DNA of 64,000 nt from Streptomyces sp. NWU339 (GTDB lineage Bacteria > Actinomycetota > Actinomycetes > Streptomycetales > Streptomycetaceae): positions 1 through 64,000 of the forward strand of contig NZ_QFRK01000019.1 of assembly GCF_003143855.1 (NCBI RefSeq). Direction: 5' to 3'. Position numbers and translations under genes: made by a program. The notes under the pieces were generated by a model. It was not told the DNA's origin. It did not search any database and was given only the letters and a program-made list of their open reading frames with translations. Below are positions 7,630 through 15,702 of the stretch, piece after piece. The first letter of the stretch is position 1, and the number at the start of each line of letters is the position of its first letter.

Positions 7630-8229
7630 ATGGGTATGCCGATCACACCTGCCAACGCGACGCACAGTCCGTCGAACGGTACCGCCGAGGCGATCTTGCT
7701 GGAGCTGGTCGACGACGAGGGCGTGACGATCGGCACCTCGGAGAAGCTGGCCGCCCACCAGCCCCCGGGACAGTTGCACCGGGCGTTCTCGGTGTTCCTG
7801 TTCGACGAGCGCGGGCGGCTGCTGATCCAGCAGCGGGCGCTGGGCAAGTACCACTCCCCCGGTGTGTGGTCCAACACCTGCTGCGGTCACCCCTACCCCG
7901 GTGAGGCACCGTTCGCGGCGGCGGCCCGGCGGACCTTCGAGGAGTTGGGCCTGTCCCCGTCCCTGCTCGCCGAGGCCGGCACGGTCCGCTACAACCACCC
8001 GGACCCCGCCTCGGGCCTGGTGGAGCAGGAGTACAACCATCTGTTCGTCGGCATGGTGCAGGCACCTCTGCGGGCGGACCCGGAGGAGGTGGCGTCGACG
8101 GCGTTCGTGACCCCGGACGAGCTGGCCCGGCGGCATGCCGAGGACACCTTCTCGGTGTGGTTCATGACCGTCCTGGACGCCGCCCGCCCGGCGATCCGGG
8201 AGCTGACGGGACCGTCGGCGGGCTGGTGA
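7630..8229 (+). CDS. idi: Isopentenyl-diphosphate delta-isomerase, type I
   Basis: A 199-residue cytoplasmic Nudix-fold enzyme that interconverts isopentenyl and dimethylallyl diphosphate, the two building blocks of isoprenoids. The active-site cysteine lies in 'WSNTCCGHPYPGE' (Cys85, the CGHP motif of type I enzymes), and the Nudix-like helix is 'AAARRTFEELGL'. The catalytic Glu/Tyr region is 'GLVEQEYNHLF'. Length matches bacterial type I Idi. The start at 7630 (GATGGGTATGCC context) is preceded by GAAGGA. It stands alone between zitB and a convergent ATPase gene. In a MEP-pathway organism it balances the IPP/DMAPP pools. Confidence 0.95.
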   Translation: MGMPITPANATHSPSNGTAEAILLELVDDEGVTIGTSEKLAAHQPPGQLHRAFSVFLFDERGRLLIQQRALGKYHSPGVWSNTCCGHPYPGEAPFAAAARRTFEELGLSPSLLAEAGTVRYNHPDPASGLVEQEYNHLFVGMVQAPLRADPEEVASTAFVTPDELARRHAEDTFSVWFMTVLDAARPAIRELTGPSAGW

Positions 8230-8258
8230 CCGTGCCGGTCACCCGCCGGTGACCGGTT

Positions 8259-8762
8259 TCAGAGCCGCACGGGTTTGAGCGGCAGGGCGGCCCAGACCAC
8301 CTTGCCGCCGCTCGCGGTGTGCTCCACGTCGCACAGACCGCCCGCCTCGTGGGTGATCTCGCGCACCAGGAGCAGTCCGCGGCCGCCGGTGCGGCCGTGG
8401 TCGGTCTCCAGGGCGGTCGGGCGGTAGGGATGGTTGTCCTCCACGCACACCCGGACCCACTCGGCACCGACGGCGACCTCGACGGCGAGCGTCGGGGAGA
8501 GCAGTGCCGCGTGCCGTACGGCGTTGGTGACCAGTTCCGAGACGATCAGCAGCAGTCCCTGGACCACGTCGTCGGCGACCGGCACCCCCTGGCGCAGCAG
8601 CAGGTCCCGTACGGCGTGGCGCGCCTGCGGGACCGAGGCGTCGACGGCGGGCGCGGTGAAGCGCCAGACACCCTCGTACGGAAGCGGCGCCGCGGTACCC
8701 GCCTCGAGGGATCTCTCCCCGCCCTCCGGGCGTGGGCCGGGGCCGCTCCCCTGGTCGTCCAT
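8259..8762 (-). CDS. RsbW/SpoIIAB-like ATP-binding protein (putative anti-sigma kinase)
   Basis: A soluble protein of about 167 residues with a single HATPase_c domain of the anti-sigma-factor serine kinase type, very numerous in Streptomyces. The N box is 'LIVSELVTNAVRHAALL', the G1 region 'VRVCVEDNHPYRPTA' and the G2 box 'RTGGRGLLLVREI'. Such proteins bind sigma factors or phosphorylate anti-anti-sigma partners; no partner gene is adjacent. ATG at 8762 is used. An in-frame GTG about 36 bp further upstream would add 'VTIECEGGDLT' and cannot be ruled out, as neither start has a strong ribosome binding site. Confidence 0.82.
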   Translation of the reverse strand: MDDQGSGPGPRPEGGERSLEAGTAAPLPYEGVWRFTAPAVDASVPQARHAVRDLLLRQGVPVADDVVQGLLLIVSELVTNAVRHAALLSPTLAVEVAVGAEWVRVCVEDNHPYRPTALETDHGRTGGRGLLLVREITHEAGGLCDVEHTASGGKVVWAALPLKPVRL

Positions 8763-9029
8763 CGTCAGGTCGCCGCCCTCACACTCGATTGTCACCACAC
8801 GTCGAGTGTTGGTAACGATCCGCGTCTCCCCGAAGTGCTGAACAGAAGTCAGCGGATATCGAGCGTTTCTGATCGTCGACGTTTGTCGCCGCCCATCGCG
8901 GGATCGTTTCTGCTCGCCTGGCGCCACCTGAGCAAACTATTCGGATTGTATGGGTTTGCCCTCACCCTCTCCTTCGTCGTGCGCTCCTGCCGGTCAGTGC
9001 CCCGACCGGGGCGGATAGCATCCGACCCC

Positions 9030-9806
9030 ATGGAGCCCCAGGTGCTGCACAGTGTCACCGATGCGGTCGCCACGGTCGTCATCCGCCATCCGGCGAAGCG
9101 CAACGCCATGACGACCGCGATGTGGCGCGCGCTGCCGCCGCTGCTCGACACGCTGGCGGGTGACCCCGGGGTACGGGCACTGGTGCTCACCGGCGAGGGC
9201 GGGACGTTCTGCGCCGGGGCGGACATCTCCACGCTCCGGGGGTCGCCGCAGGAGGCGCAGCGGCTCGCCGTGGCGGCCGAGGAGGCACTCGCCGCCTTCC
9301 CCAAGCCGACGCTGGCGGCGATCCGGGGCCACTGCGTCGGCGGCGGGGCACAGCTGGCGGCGGCCTGCGATCTGCGGTTCGCCCAGGAGGGAGCGGTGTT
9401 CGGGGTGACACCGGCCAGGCTCGGCATCGTCTACCCGGCGTCCTCCACCCGGCGGCTGGTGTCGCTGGTGGGTCCGTCCGCCGCCAAGTACCTGCTGTTC
9501 TCGGGTGAATTGATCGACACCGGGCGGGCCCTGCGTACGGGACTGGTCGACGAGGTGCTCCCCGAGGGCGAACTTGGCCGGCGGGTCGCGGAGTTCACTC
9601 GGATCCTGACATCCCGTTCGCAGTTGACGCAGGCCGCGGCGAAGGAGTTCGCGAACGGGCGCACCGACCGGGACGACCACTGGAGCGAGCGGGCGCACGG
9701 GAACGGCGACACCGCGGAGGGGGTCGCCGCGTTCCTGGAACGCAGACCGCCCCGGTTCACCTGGAGCCTTTCGGGTCAACGACAGACCGCCTCGGGGCGG
9801 TCGTAG
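9030..9806 (+). CDS. Enoyl-CoA hydratase/isomerase family protein
   Basis: A 258-residue crotonase-fold enzyme that would hydrate or isomerise an enoyl-CoA. The oxyanion-hole segments are 'GTFCAGADISTL' and 'GHCVGGGAQLAAACDLRFA', the classical crotonase signature. The 'PARLGIVYPASSTRRLVSLVG' region carries the fold, but one of the two usual catalytic glutamates is not obvious (GIVY in place of a Glu-bearing GL-x-P), so it may be an isomerase-type member. The start at ATG 9030 follows a compact promoter-like interval shared with the divergent ATPase gene. It is not in the fad operon at 18-23 kb and its pathway is unknown. Confidence 0.88.
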   Translation: MEPQVLHSVTDAVATVVIRHPAKRNAMTTAMWRALPPLLDTLAGDPGVRALVLTGEGGTFCAGADISTLRGSPQEAQRLAVAAEEALAAFPKPTLAAIRGHCVGGGAQLAAACDLRFAQEGAVFGVTPARLGIVYPASSTRRLVSLVGPSAAKYLLFSGELIDTGRALRTGLVDEVLPEGELGRRVAEFTRILTSRSQLTQAAAKEFANGRTDRDDHWSERAHGNGDTAEGVAAFLERRPPRFTWSLSGQRQTASGRS

Positions 9807-9901
9807 CGGCACGGCGCGCATGTCGAGGCGTCGACGAGGTACACGGAGGCCCACATGGTCCGTCCCGGCCGAAGACGGTCGGGGGAGGAAAGGGGAAACA
9901 C

Positions 9902-10033
9902 GTGTTCCATGCCATCGCGGATGTCCTGCGCCAGATCGGCGGCGCCGTCGCCACCGTCGTGACGCTGCCGTTCCGGGCTCTGGCCCGTCTCTTCGGCGGT
10001 GCCTCGTCCGCCGGCCGTGGCCGGCGCGCCTGA
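9902..10033 (+). CDS. LPFR motif small protein
   Basis: A 43-residue ORF starting at GTG 9902, with a strong ribosome binding site (GGAGGAAAGGGG) and ending in TGA. The translation begins 'MFHAIADVLRQIGGAVATVV' and continues with 'TLPFRALARLFGGAS' and a basic tail. The LPFR motif identifies a small-protein family known from Streptomyces annotation. It looks like an amphipathic or membrane-associated helix. The function is unknown. It sits between the enoyl-CoA hydratase and tex on the same strand. Confidence 0.8.
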   Translation: MFHAIADVLRQIGGAVATVVTLPFRALARLFGGASSAGRGRRA

Positions 10034-10138
10034 CCCGGCGCGCGCCACGGCCCGACGAGTCGCCGCCCTGATCCCCGATTGTCGGCGCCACCTGCCACAA
10101 TTGCCGCGCAACCTCAGCGAAGAAGGCGGTACGGGATC

Positions 10139-12526
10139 GTGACGACACCCCCCACAGGGTCCATCGAAGGCAGGATCGCCGGGGAGCTCGGCGTACAGGA
10201 GCGGCAGGTCAGAGCCGCCGTGGAACTGCTCGACGGCGGTTCGACGGTGCCCTTCATCGCCCGCTACCGCAAGGAAGCGACCGAAATGCTCGACGATGCG
10301 CAGCTGCGCACGCTCGAGGAGCGGCTGCGCTATCTGCGGGAGCTCGAGGAGCGTCGCACGGCGATCCTGGAGTCGGTGCGCGAGCAGGGCAAGCTCACCG
10401 AGGAGCTCGAGGAGCGGATCCGGGGCGCGGAGACCAAGGCGCGCCTGGAGGACATCTATCTGCCGTACAAGCCCAAGCGGCGCACCAAGGCACAGATCGC
10501 GCGTGAGGCGGGGCTGGAACCGCTGGCGGACGGGCTGCTCGGCGATCCGGGCGTCGAGCCCCTCGCCGCGGCCGCCGCGTTCGTGGACGCCGACAAGGGC
10601 GTCGCCGATCCGCAGGCCGCCCTGGACGGAGCGCGGGCCATCCTCACCGAGCGGTTCTCGGAGGACGCCGACCTGATCGGCGAGCTGCGGGAGCGCATGT
10701 GGGTGCGCGGGCGGCTCGCCGCCAAGGTGCGCGACGGCAAGGAGGAGGCGGGCGCCAAGTTCGCCGATTACTTCGACTTCGCCGAGCCGTTCACCGAGCT
10801 GCCCTCGCACCGGGTCCTGGCGATGCTGCGCGGGGAGAAGGAGGAGGTCCTCGACCTCGTCCTGGAGCCGGAGGAGGCGACGGACGGCCCGTCCTCGTAC
10901 GAGGGCCTGATGGCCCACCGGTTCGGGATCGGCGACCGGGGCCGTCCCGCGGACAAGTGGCTGCTCGACACGGTCCGCTGGGCCTGGCGTACGCGCATCC
11001 TGGTGCATCTCGGCATCGACCTGCGGCTGAGGCTGCGTACGGCGGCCGAGGACGAGGCGGTGCGGGTGTTCGCGGCCAACCTCCGTGACCTGCTGCTCGC
11101 CGCCCCGGCCGGCACCCGCGCGACGCTCGGGCTCGACCCCGGGTTCCGTACGGGCGTGAAGGTCGCCGTGGTGGACGCGACCGGCAAGGTCGTCGCCACC
11201 GACGTGATCCACCCGCACGTCCCGGCGAACCGGTGGGACGAGGCGATCGCCAAACTGGCCCGGCTCGCCCGGGAGCACGCGGTCGAGCTGATCGCGATCG
11301 GCAACGGCACCGCGTCCCGTGAGACCGACAAGCTCGCCGGCGACCTCATCACCCGGCACCCCGAGCTGAAGCTGACGAAGGTCATGGTGTCCGAGGCGGG
11401 CGCCTCCGTGTACTCGGCGTCCGCGTTCGCCTCGCAGGAGCTGCCGGACATGGACGTGTCGCTGCGCGGCGCGGTGTCGATCGCGCGGCGGCTCCAGGAC
11501 CCGCTGGCCGAGCTGGTGAAGATCGACCCGAAGTCGATCGGCGTCGGCCAGTACCAGCACGACCTGTCCGAGGTGAAGCTGTCGCGTTCGCTGGACGCGG
11601 TGGTGGAGGACTGTGTGAACGGCGTGGGCGTGGACGTCAACACGGCGTCGGCGCCGCTGCTCGCCCGGGTCTCCGGCATCACGTCCGGGCTCGCCGAGAA
11701 CATCGTGGCCCACCGGGACAGCAACGGGCCGTTCGGGTCCCGCCGCGAGCTGAAGAAGGTGCCGCGGCTCGGTCCCAAGGCGTTCGAGCAGTGCGCCGGC
11801 TTCCTCAGGATCCGCGGCGGCGACGACCCGCTGGACGCCTCCAGCGTGCACCCGGAGGCCTACCCGGTCGTGCGGCGCATGGTGAAGACCTCCGGCCAGG
11901 AGGTCGCCTCGCTGGTCGGCAACACCGCCGTGCTGCGCTCGCTGCGGCCGCAGGACTTCGTGGACGAGACGTTCGGTCTGCCGACCGTCGGGGACATCCT
12001 CCGGGAACTGGAGAAGCCGGGACGCGACCCGCGGCCGGCGTTCAAGACCGCCGCCTTCAAGGAGGGCGTGGAGAAGATCTCCGATCTGTCGTCCGGGATG
12101 ATCCTGGAAGGCGTGGTGACGAACGTGGCGGCCTTCGGCGCGTTCGTCGACGTCGGCGTCCACCAGGACGGCCTGGTCCACGTCTCCGCCATGTCGAAGA
12201 CGTTCGTCAAGGACCCGCGGGACGTGGTGAAGCCGGGCGACATCGTCAAGGTGAAGGTCCTCGACGTCGACATCCCGCGCAAGCGGATCTCGCTGACGCT
12301 GCGGCTGGACGACGAGGCCGCGGAGCAGGGGGACGCCTCCGGCGGGCGCCGGCAGCGCGGCATGGGACGCCCGCCCCAGCAGCGCCAGGGGCAGGGTCAG
12401 GGCCGCGGGGGTGGCGGCGGTCGCGGAAGCGGCGGCGCGCGTCAGGCGCCCGCGCCGGCGAACAGCGCGATGGCCGACGCCCTGCGCCGCGCGGGCCTGG
12501 TCGACCCCAAGAACGGCAGGCGCTGA
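10139..12526 (+). CDS. tex: Tex family S1 RNA-binding transcription accessory protein
   Basis: A 795-residue cytoplasmic nucleic-acid-binding protein of the Tex/Spt6-like family, implicated in transcription and RNA metabolism. Domain order: N-terminal helical Tex_N (about 1-190), RNase H-like YqgF fold (about 325-450, 'TLGLDPGFRTGVKVAVVD'), helix-hairpin-helix region (about 495-570, 'DVNTASAPLLARVSGI' and 'LKKVPRLGPKAFEQCAGFLR'), and an S1 domain (about 650-720, 'GMILEGVVTNVAAFGAFVDV'). The C-terminus is a Gly/Gln/Arg-rich low-complexity tail that could bind RNA. GTG at 10139 is chosen because the family starts near 'GSIEGRIAGELGV' and an AAGGCGG motif lies upstream. Confidence 0.95.
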   Translation: MTTPPTGSIEGRIAGELGVQERQVRAAVELLDGGSTVPFIARYRKEATEMLDDAQLRTLEERLRYLRELEERRTAILESVREQGKLTEELEERIRGAETKARLEDIYLPYKPKRRTKAQIAREAGLEPLADGLLGDPGVEPLAAAAAFVDADKGVADPQAALDGARAILTERFSEDADLIGELRERMWVRGRLAAKVRDGKEEAGAKFADYFDFAEPFTELPSHRVLAMLRGEKEEVLDLVLEPEEATDGPSSYEGLMAHRFGIGDRGRPADKWLLDTVRWAWRTRILVHLGIDLRLRLRTAAEDEAVRVFAANLRDLLLAAPAGTRATLGLDPGFRTGVKVAVVDATGKVVATDVIHPHVPANRWDEAIAKLARLAREHAVELIAIGNGTASRETDKLAGDLITRHPELKLTKVMVSEAGASVYSASAFASQELPDMDVSLRGAVSIARRLQDPLAELVKIDPKSIGVGQYQHDLSEVKLSRSLDAVVEDCVNGVGVDVNTASAPLLARVSGITSGLAENIVAHRDSNGPFGSRRELKKVPRLGPKAFEQCAGFLRIRGGDDPLDASSVHPEAYPVVRRMVKTSGQEVASLVGNTAVLRSLRPQDFVDETFGLPTVGDILRELEKPGRDPRPAFKTAAFKEGVEKISDLSSGMILEGVVTNVAAFGAFVDVGVHQDGLVHVSAMSKTFVKDPRDVVKPGDIVKVKVLDVDIPRKRISLTLRLDDEAAEQGDASGGRRQRGMGRPPQQRQGQGQGRGGGGGRGSGGARQAPAPANSAMADALRRAGLVDPKNGRR

Positions 12527-12767
12527 CCTCTCCCCGGGGCCCGGATTCTCCGCTGCGGCGTGGGGGTCCGGGCCCGGCCCGTCCGTAGAGCGTCGGCATG
12601 TCGACATCACGGGTCGGCACTCGGGACGTCATGGCGAGCGAGGAGTGCGAGACCGCCCGGGGCGGGCTGTCAGCGGGCCCGCTGCGGGCCGTATGACCCT
12701 CACGTCAAACGTGTGCCCGTCCCGGTCCGGCCGGGGTCGGCGCCCGGCGCCGCGTCAGCACTCGGTG

Positions 12768-14408
12768 TCAGTACTCCGTCACCTTGCCGTCGGCCACTTC
12801 CAGGCGGCGGGTGACGTGCACCGCGTCGAGCATGCGCCGGTCGTGGGTGACGAGCAGGAGAGTGCCCTCGTAGGAGTCCAGGGCCGACTCCAGCTGCTCG
12901 ATGGCGGGCAGGTCGAGGTGGTTGGTCGGCTCGTCGAGGACGAGGAGGTTGACGCCCCGGCCCTGGAGGAGGGCGAGGGCGGCGCGGGTGCGTTCGCCCG
13001 GGGAGAGGGTGACGGCGGGCCGCATCACCTGGTCCGCCTTGAGCCCGAACTTGGCCAACAGGGTGCGGATCTCGGCCGGTTCGGTGTCCGGTACCCCGGC
13101 ACGGAAGGCGTCGAGCAGGGTGTCGGTGCCGTGGAACAGGGCGCGGGCCTGGTCGACCTCGCCGAGCAGGACGCCCGAGCCGAGGGCGGCGTGCCCGGCG
13201 TCGAGCGGGACACGGCCCAGCAGGGCGGCCAGCAGGGTGGACTTGCCGGCGCCGTTGGCGCCCGTGACGGCCACCCGGTCCGCCCAGTCGATCTGCAGCG
13301 AGACCGGCCCGAGCACGAAGTCGCCGCGTCGCACCTCGGCGTCCCGCAGCGTCGCCACCACCGCGCCGGAGCGTGGGGCCGCCGCGATCTCCATACGCAG
13401 CTCCCACTCCTTGCGCGGCTCCTCGACCACATCCAGGCGCTCGATCATGCGCTGGGTCTGGCGGGCCTTGGCGGCCTGCTTCTCGCTCGCCTCGCTGCGG
13501 AACTTGCGGCCGATCTTGTCGTTGTCGCCGCCCGCCTTGCGGCGCGCGTTCTTCACGCCCTTGTCCATCCAGGACCGCTGCATCTGGGCGCGTTCCTGGA
13601 GCGCGGACCTCTTGTCGGCGTACTCCTCGTACTCGTCGCGGGCGTGCCGTCGGGCCACCTCCCGTTCCTCCAGGTAGGCCGTGTAGCCGCCGCCGTAGAG
13701 GTTGATCCGCCGCTGGGCGAGGTCGAGTTCGAGGACCTTGGTGACGGTGCGGGTGAGGAACTCGCGGTCGTGGCTGACCACGACCGTCCCGGCGCGCAGC
13801 CCGCTCACGAAGCGTTCGAGGCGCTCCAGACCGTCCAGGTCGAGGTCGTTGGTCGGTTCGTCGAGCAGGAAGACGTCGTAGCGGGACAGGAGGAGGGAGG
13901 CGAGGCCTGCCCGGGCCGCCTGGCCACCGGACAGGGCGGTCATGAGGTGGTCCGGGCCGACGGTCAGGCCGAGGGAGGCGGTGACCTCCTCGGCTCGCTC
14001 GTCGAGATCGGCGCCGCCCAGGGCCAGCCACCGCTCCAGGGCGTCGGCGTACGCGTCGTCGGCGCCGGGCGCCCCGTCGACCAGGGCCTGGGTCGTCTCG
14101 TCCATGGTCCGCTGGGCCTCGGCGACACCGGTACGCCGGGACAGGAACTCCCGGACGGTCTCGCCGGGCCGGCGCTCCGGCTCCTGCGGGAGGTGTCCGA
14201 CGGTCGCCGTGGGCGGGGAGAGGCGCAGCTCGCCCTGCTCCGGCGCGGTGAGGCCGGCGAGCAGGCGCAGCAGTGTGGACTTGCCGGCGCCGTTGGCACC
14301 GACCAGGCCGATCACGTCGCCGGGGGCGACGACGAGGTCGAGGCCGCTGAACAGGGAGCGGTCGCCATGGCCGGCGGAGAGGTTCTTGGCGACGAGGGTG
14401 GCAGTCAT
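12768..14408 (-). CDS. ABC-F family ribosome-associated ATPase
   Basis: A 546-residue soluble protein with two ABC ATPase domains and no membrane segments, as in ABC-F proteins that act at the ribosomal E site as translation factors or antibiotic-protection proteins. Walker A motifs are 'GANGAGKST' in both halves; signature motifs are 'LSGGQAARAGLASLLLSRY' and 'LSPGERTRAALALLQGRG'; Walker B segments are 'VFLLDEPTNDLDLDG' and 'LLVLDEPTNHLDLPA'. The interdomain linker is charged (KRSALQERAQMQRSWMDKG). ATG at 14408 is the start. It converges with tex. Unlike the ABC-F gene at 27799, no leader attenuator was seen in front of it. Whether it confers resistance is not determinable. Confidence 0.92.
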   Translation of the reverse strand: MTATLVAKNLSAGHGDRSLFSGLDLVVAPGDVIGLVGANGAGKSTLLRLLAGLTAPEQGELRLSPPTATVGHLPQEPERRPGETVREFLSRRTGVAEAQRTMDETTQALVDGAPGADDAYADALERWLALGGADLDERAEEVTASLGLTVGPDHLMTALSGGQAARAGLASLLLSRYDVFLLDEPTNDLDLDGLERLERFVSGLRAGTVVVSHDREFLTRTVTKVLELDLAQRRINLYGGGYTAYLEEREVARRHARDEYEEYADKRSALQERAQMQRSWMDKGVKNARRKAGGDNDKIGRKFRSEASEKQAAKARQTQRMIERLDVVEEPRKEWELRMEIAAAPRSGAVVATLRDAEVRRGDFVLGPVSLQIDWADRVAVTGANGAGKSTLLAALLGRVPLDAGHAALGSGVLLGEVDQARALFHGTDTLLDAFRAGVPDTEPAEIRTLLAKFGLKADQVMRPAVTLSPGERTRAALALLQGRGVNLLVLDEPTNHLDLPAIEQLESALDSYEGTLLLVTHDRRMLDAVHVTRRLEVADGKVTEY

Positions 14409-14508
14409 CAGACCGCCGATCCTAGCCTTCGGGCTCATCCGCCGGCGCGCCGGTTCCGGCCGCCGCACGGGCATCGTGCCGCTCCCCCGGCTTTTCCCGC
14501 CCCGGTCC

Positions 14509-15540
14509 TCACCGCCGCACGGACGTCGTCCGTACCGCCCCGGCGGTGCGGGCCACCAGGTAGGACTCCCCCTTCACCGCCTTCGCGTCCAGGGGGATGC
14601 GGTGGATTCCCGGTTCCAGGACGCCGTCGAAGAGTTCGTGGGTGTGGGCGCGGGAGAGGCGATCAACGCGGTACGCGGTGAGCCGTACCCGGCAGGACGA
14701 GGTGACCTCGACCTCCGCCACGGCACCGGCCGCGGAGACCGGGACGCTCAGAGCGGTGAGGCGGCGCTGCTCGGGCGGGCTGCGGTCCAGGGCGTGTTCG
14801 GTCTGGGCGACGAGGAGGGGGACGACCGGGGCGAGGCCGTCGACGCAGGGCACGTCGATGCCGGCGGCGGCGAACGCGCCGCGTACGGCGTCCCGTTCGG
14901 CGGCGCCGGCCGACCGGCCGAAGACCACGGCGCTGTAGCCGCGCAGTTCGTCGGCGGGGACGCCGTCGGCGTCCTGGGCGATGTCGGCGCCGATCCCGAT
15001 GGTGCGCAGGGCCGCGGCGAGCCTGGCGAGCAGGGCGACGCGGGCCCCGATCAGCAGGACACGGCGGCGGGTGCCCTCGGCGCCGTCCAGCAGGGCGGCG
15101 AGGGCCGTGCGGTAGTCGGTGCCGCGGAAGCGGAACGGGCCCAGGCCGTGGTAGCCGTTGCGTTCCAGGTCGGCGTGCTCGTCGGTCTGCCAGGCGAAGT
15201 CCCGCCAGATGTAGTCCTCGCCGTCCCGTTCGATGGCGGCGGTCACCGCGCCGCAGGCGAGGTCCTCGCAGTCGGGGCAGCCGTAGACGATGTACCGGCC
15301 GGACGGCAGCGGGGCCTCGGTCTCCAGCAGCAGGCTGCGGACCTGGGCGGTGAAGATGGCGGGCGGCACGTCGGAGGCGAGCGGGGAGACGGCGTCGAGG
15401 TCACAGAGGCGGAACAGCAGCGGGCGTCCGTCGACGACGAAGTCGACGAAGTCCCGGTGGACCCGGTAGTCACCGCCGGAGAGGAGTCCACCGGCACGGA
15501 TCGCCGGTGTCAGGCCGAAGGTCGCGTACTCGGCAGGCAT
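14509..15540 (-). CDS. Conserved hypothetical protein with internal Rossmann-like segment
   Basis: A 343-residue protein I do not recognise functionally. The first 150 residues contain 'YIVYGCPDCEDLACGAVTAA', a Cys-x2-Cys-x4-Cys cluster that could bind metal. Residues about 180-260 hold a nucleotide-fold-like stretch ('RRRVLLIGARVALLARLAAAL' region and 'YSAVVFGRSAGAAERDAVRGAF'). The C-terminal part is beta-rich. Homologues in Streptomyces are sometimes labelled oxidoreductase, but I see no clear cofactor motif. ATG at 15540 lacks a good ribosome binding site; a start 42 bp upstream (MPCSCPSDCGN) is possible. Lone gene between the ABC-F gene and the BCCT transporter. Confidence 0.7.
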   Translation of the reverse strand: MPAEYATFGLTPAIRAGGLLSGGDYRVHRDFVDFVVDGRPLLFRLCDLDAVSPLASDVPPAIFTAQVRSLLLETEAPLPSGRYIVYGCPDCEDLACGAVTAAIERDGEDYIWRDFAWQTDEHADLERNGYHGLGPFRFRGTDYRTALAALLDGAEGTRRRVLLIGARVALLARLAAALRTIGIGADIAQDADGVPADELRGYSAVVFGRSAGAAERDAVRGAFAAAGIDVPCVDGLAPVVPLLVAQTEHALDRSPPEQRRLTALSVPVSAAGAVAEVEVTSSCRVRLTAYRVDRLSRAHTHELFDGVLEPGIHRIPLDAKAVKGESYLVARTAGAVRTTSVRR

Positions 15541-15626
15541 GTTGTGAGTATTACCGCAGTCGGACGGACACGAGCACGGCATGACGTATTCCGTTGACTT
15601 CGCAATGCGCGGGCCGGGCAGTGGAC

Positions 15627-15663
15627 GGGCCGGCCACCCCGCTTCCACGGAGACGGCCGGCCC
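15627..15663. terminator. Hairpin terminator downstream of the BCCT gene
   Basis: Perfect 9-bp arms GGGCCGGCC (15627-15635) and GGCCGGCCC (15655-15663) enclose a 19-nt loop, just beyond the stop of the minus-strand BCCT gene. There is no T-run, as is usual for high-GC terminators. Confidence 0.6.
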
Positions 15664-15702
15664 GCTCGCTGCCGCCGAGGGCGGTTGAAGCGGCGTCGGC
15701 GG

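Noticed and set aside
12598..12696. A 32-codon ORF (MSTSRVGTRDVMASEEC...) between tex and the convergent ABC-F gene
   Set aside because: No ribosome binding site and no family resemblance; it lies in a 241-bp convergent interval and could arise by chance in high-GC DNA.
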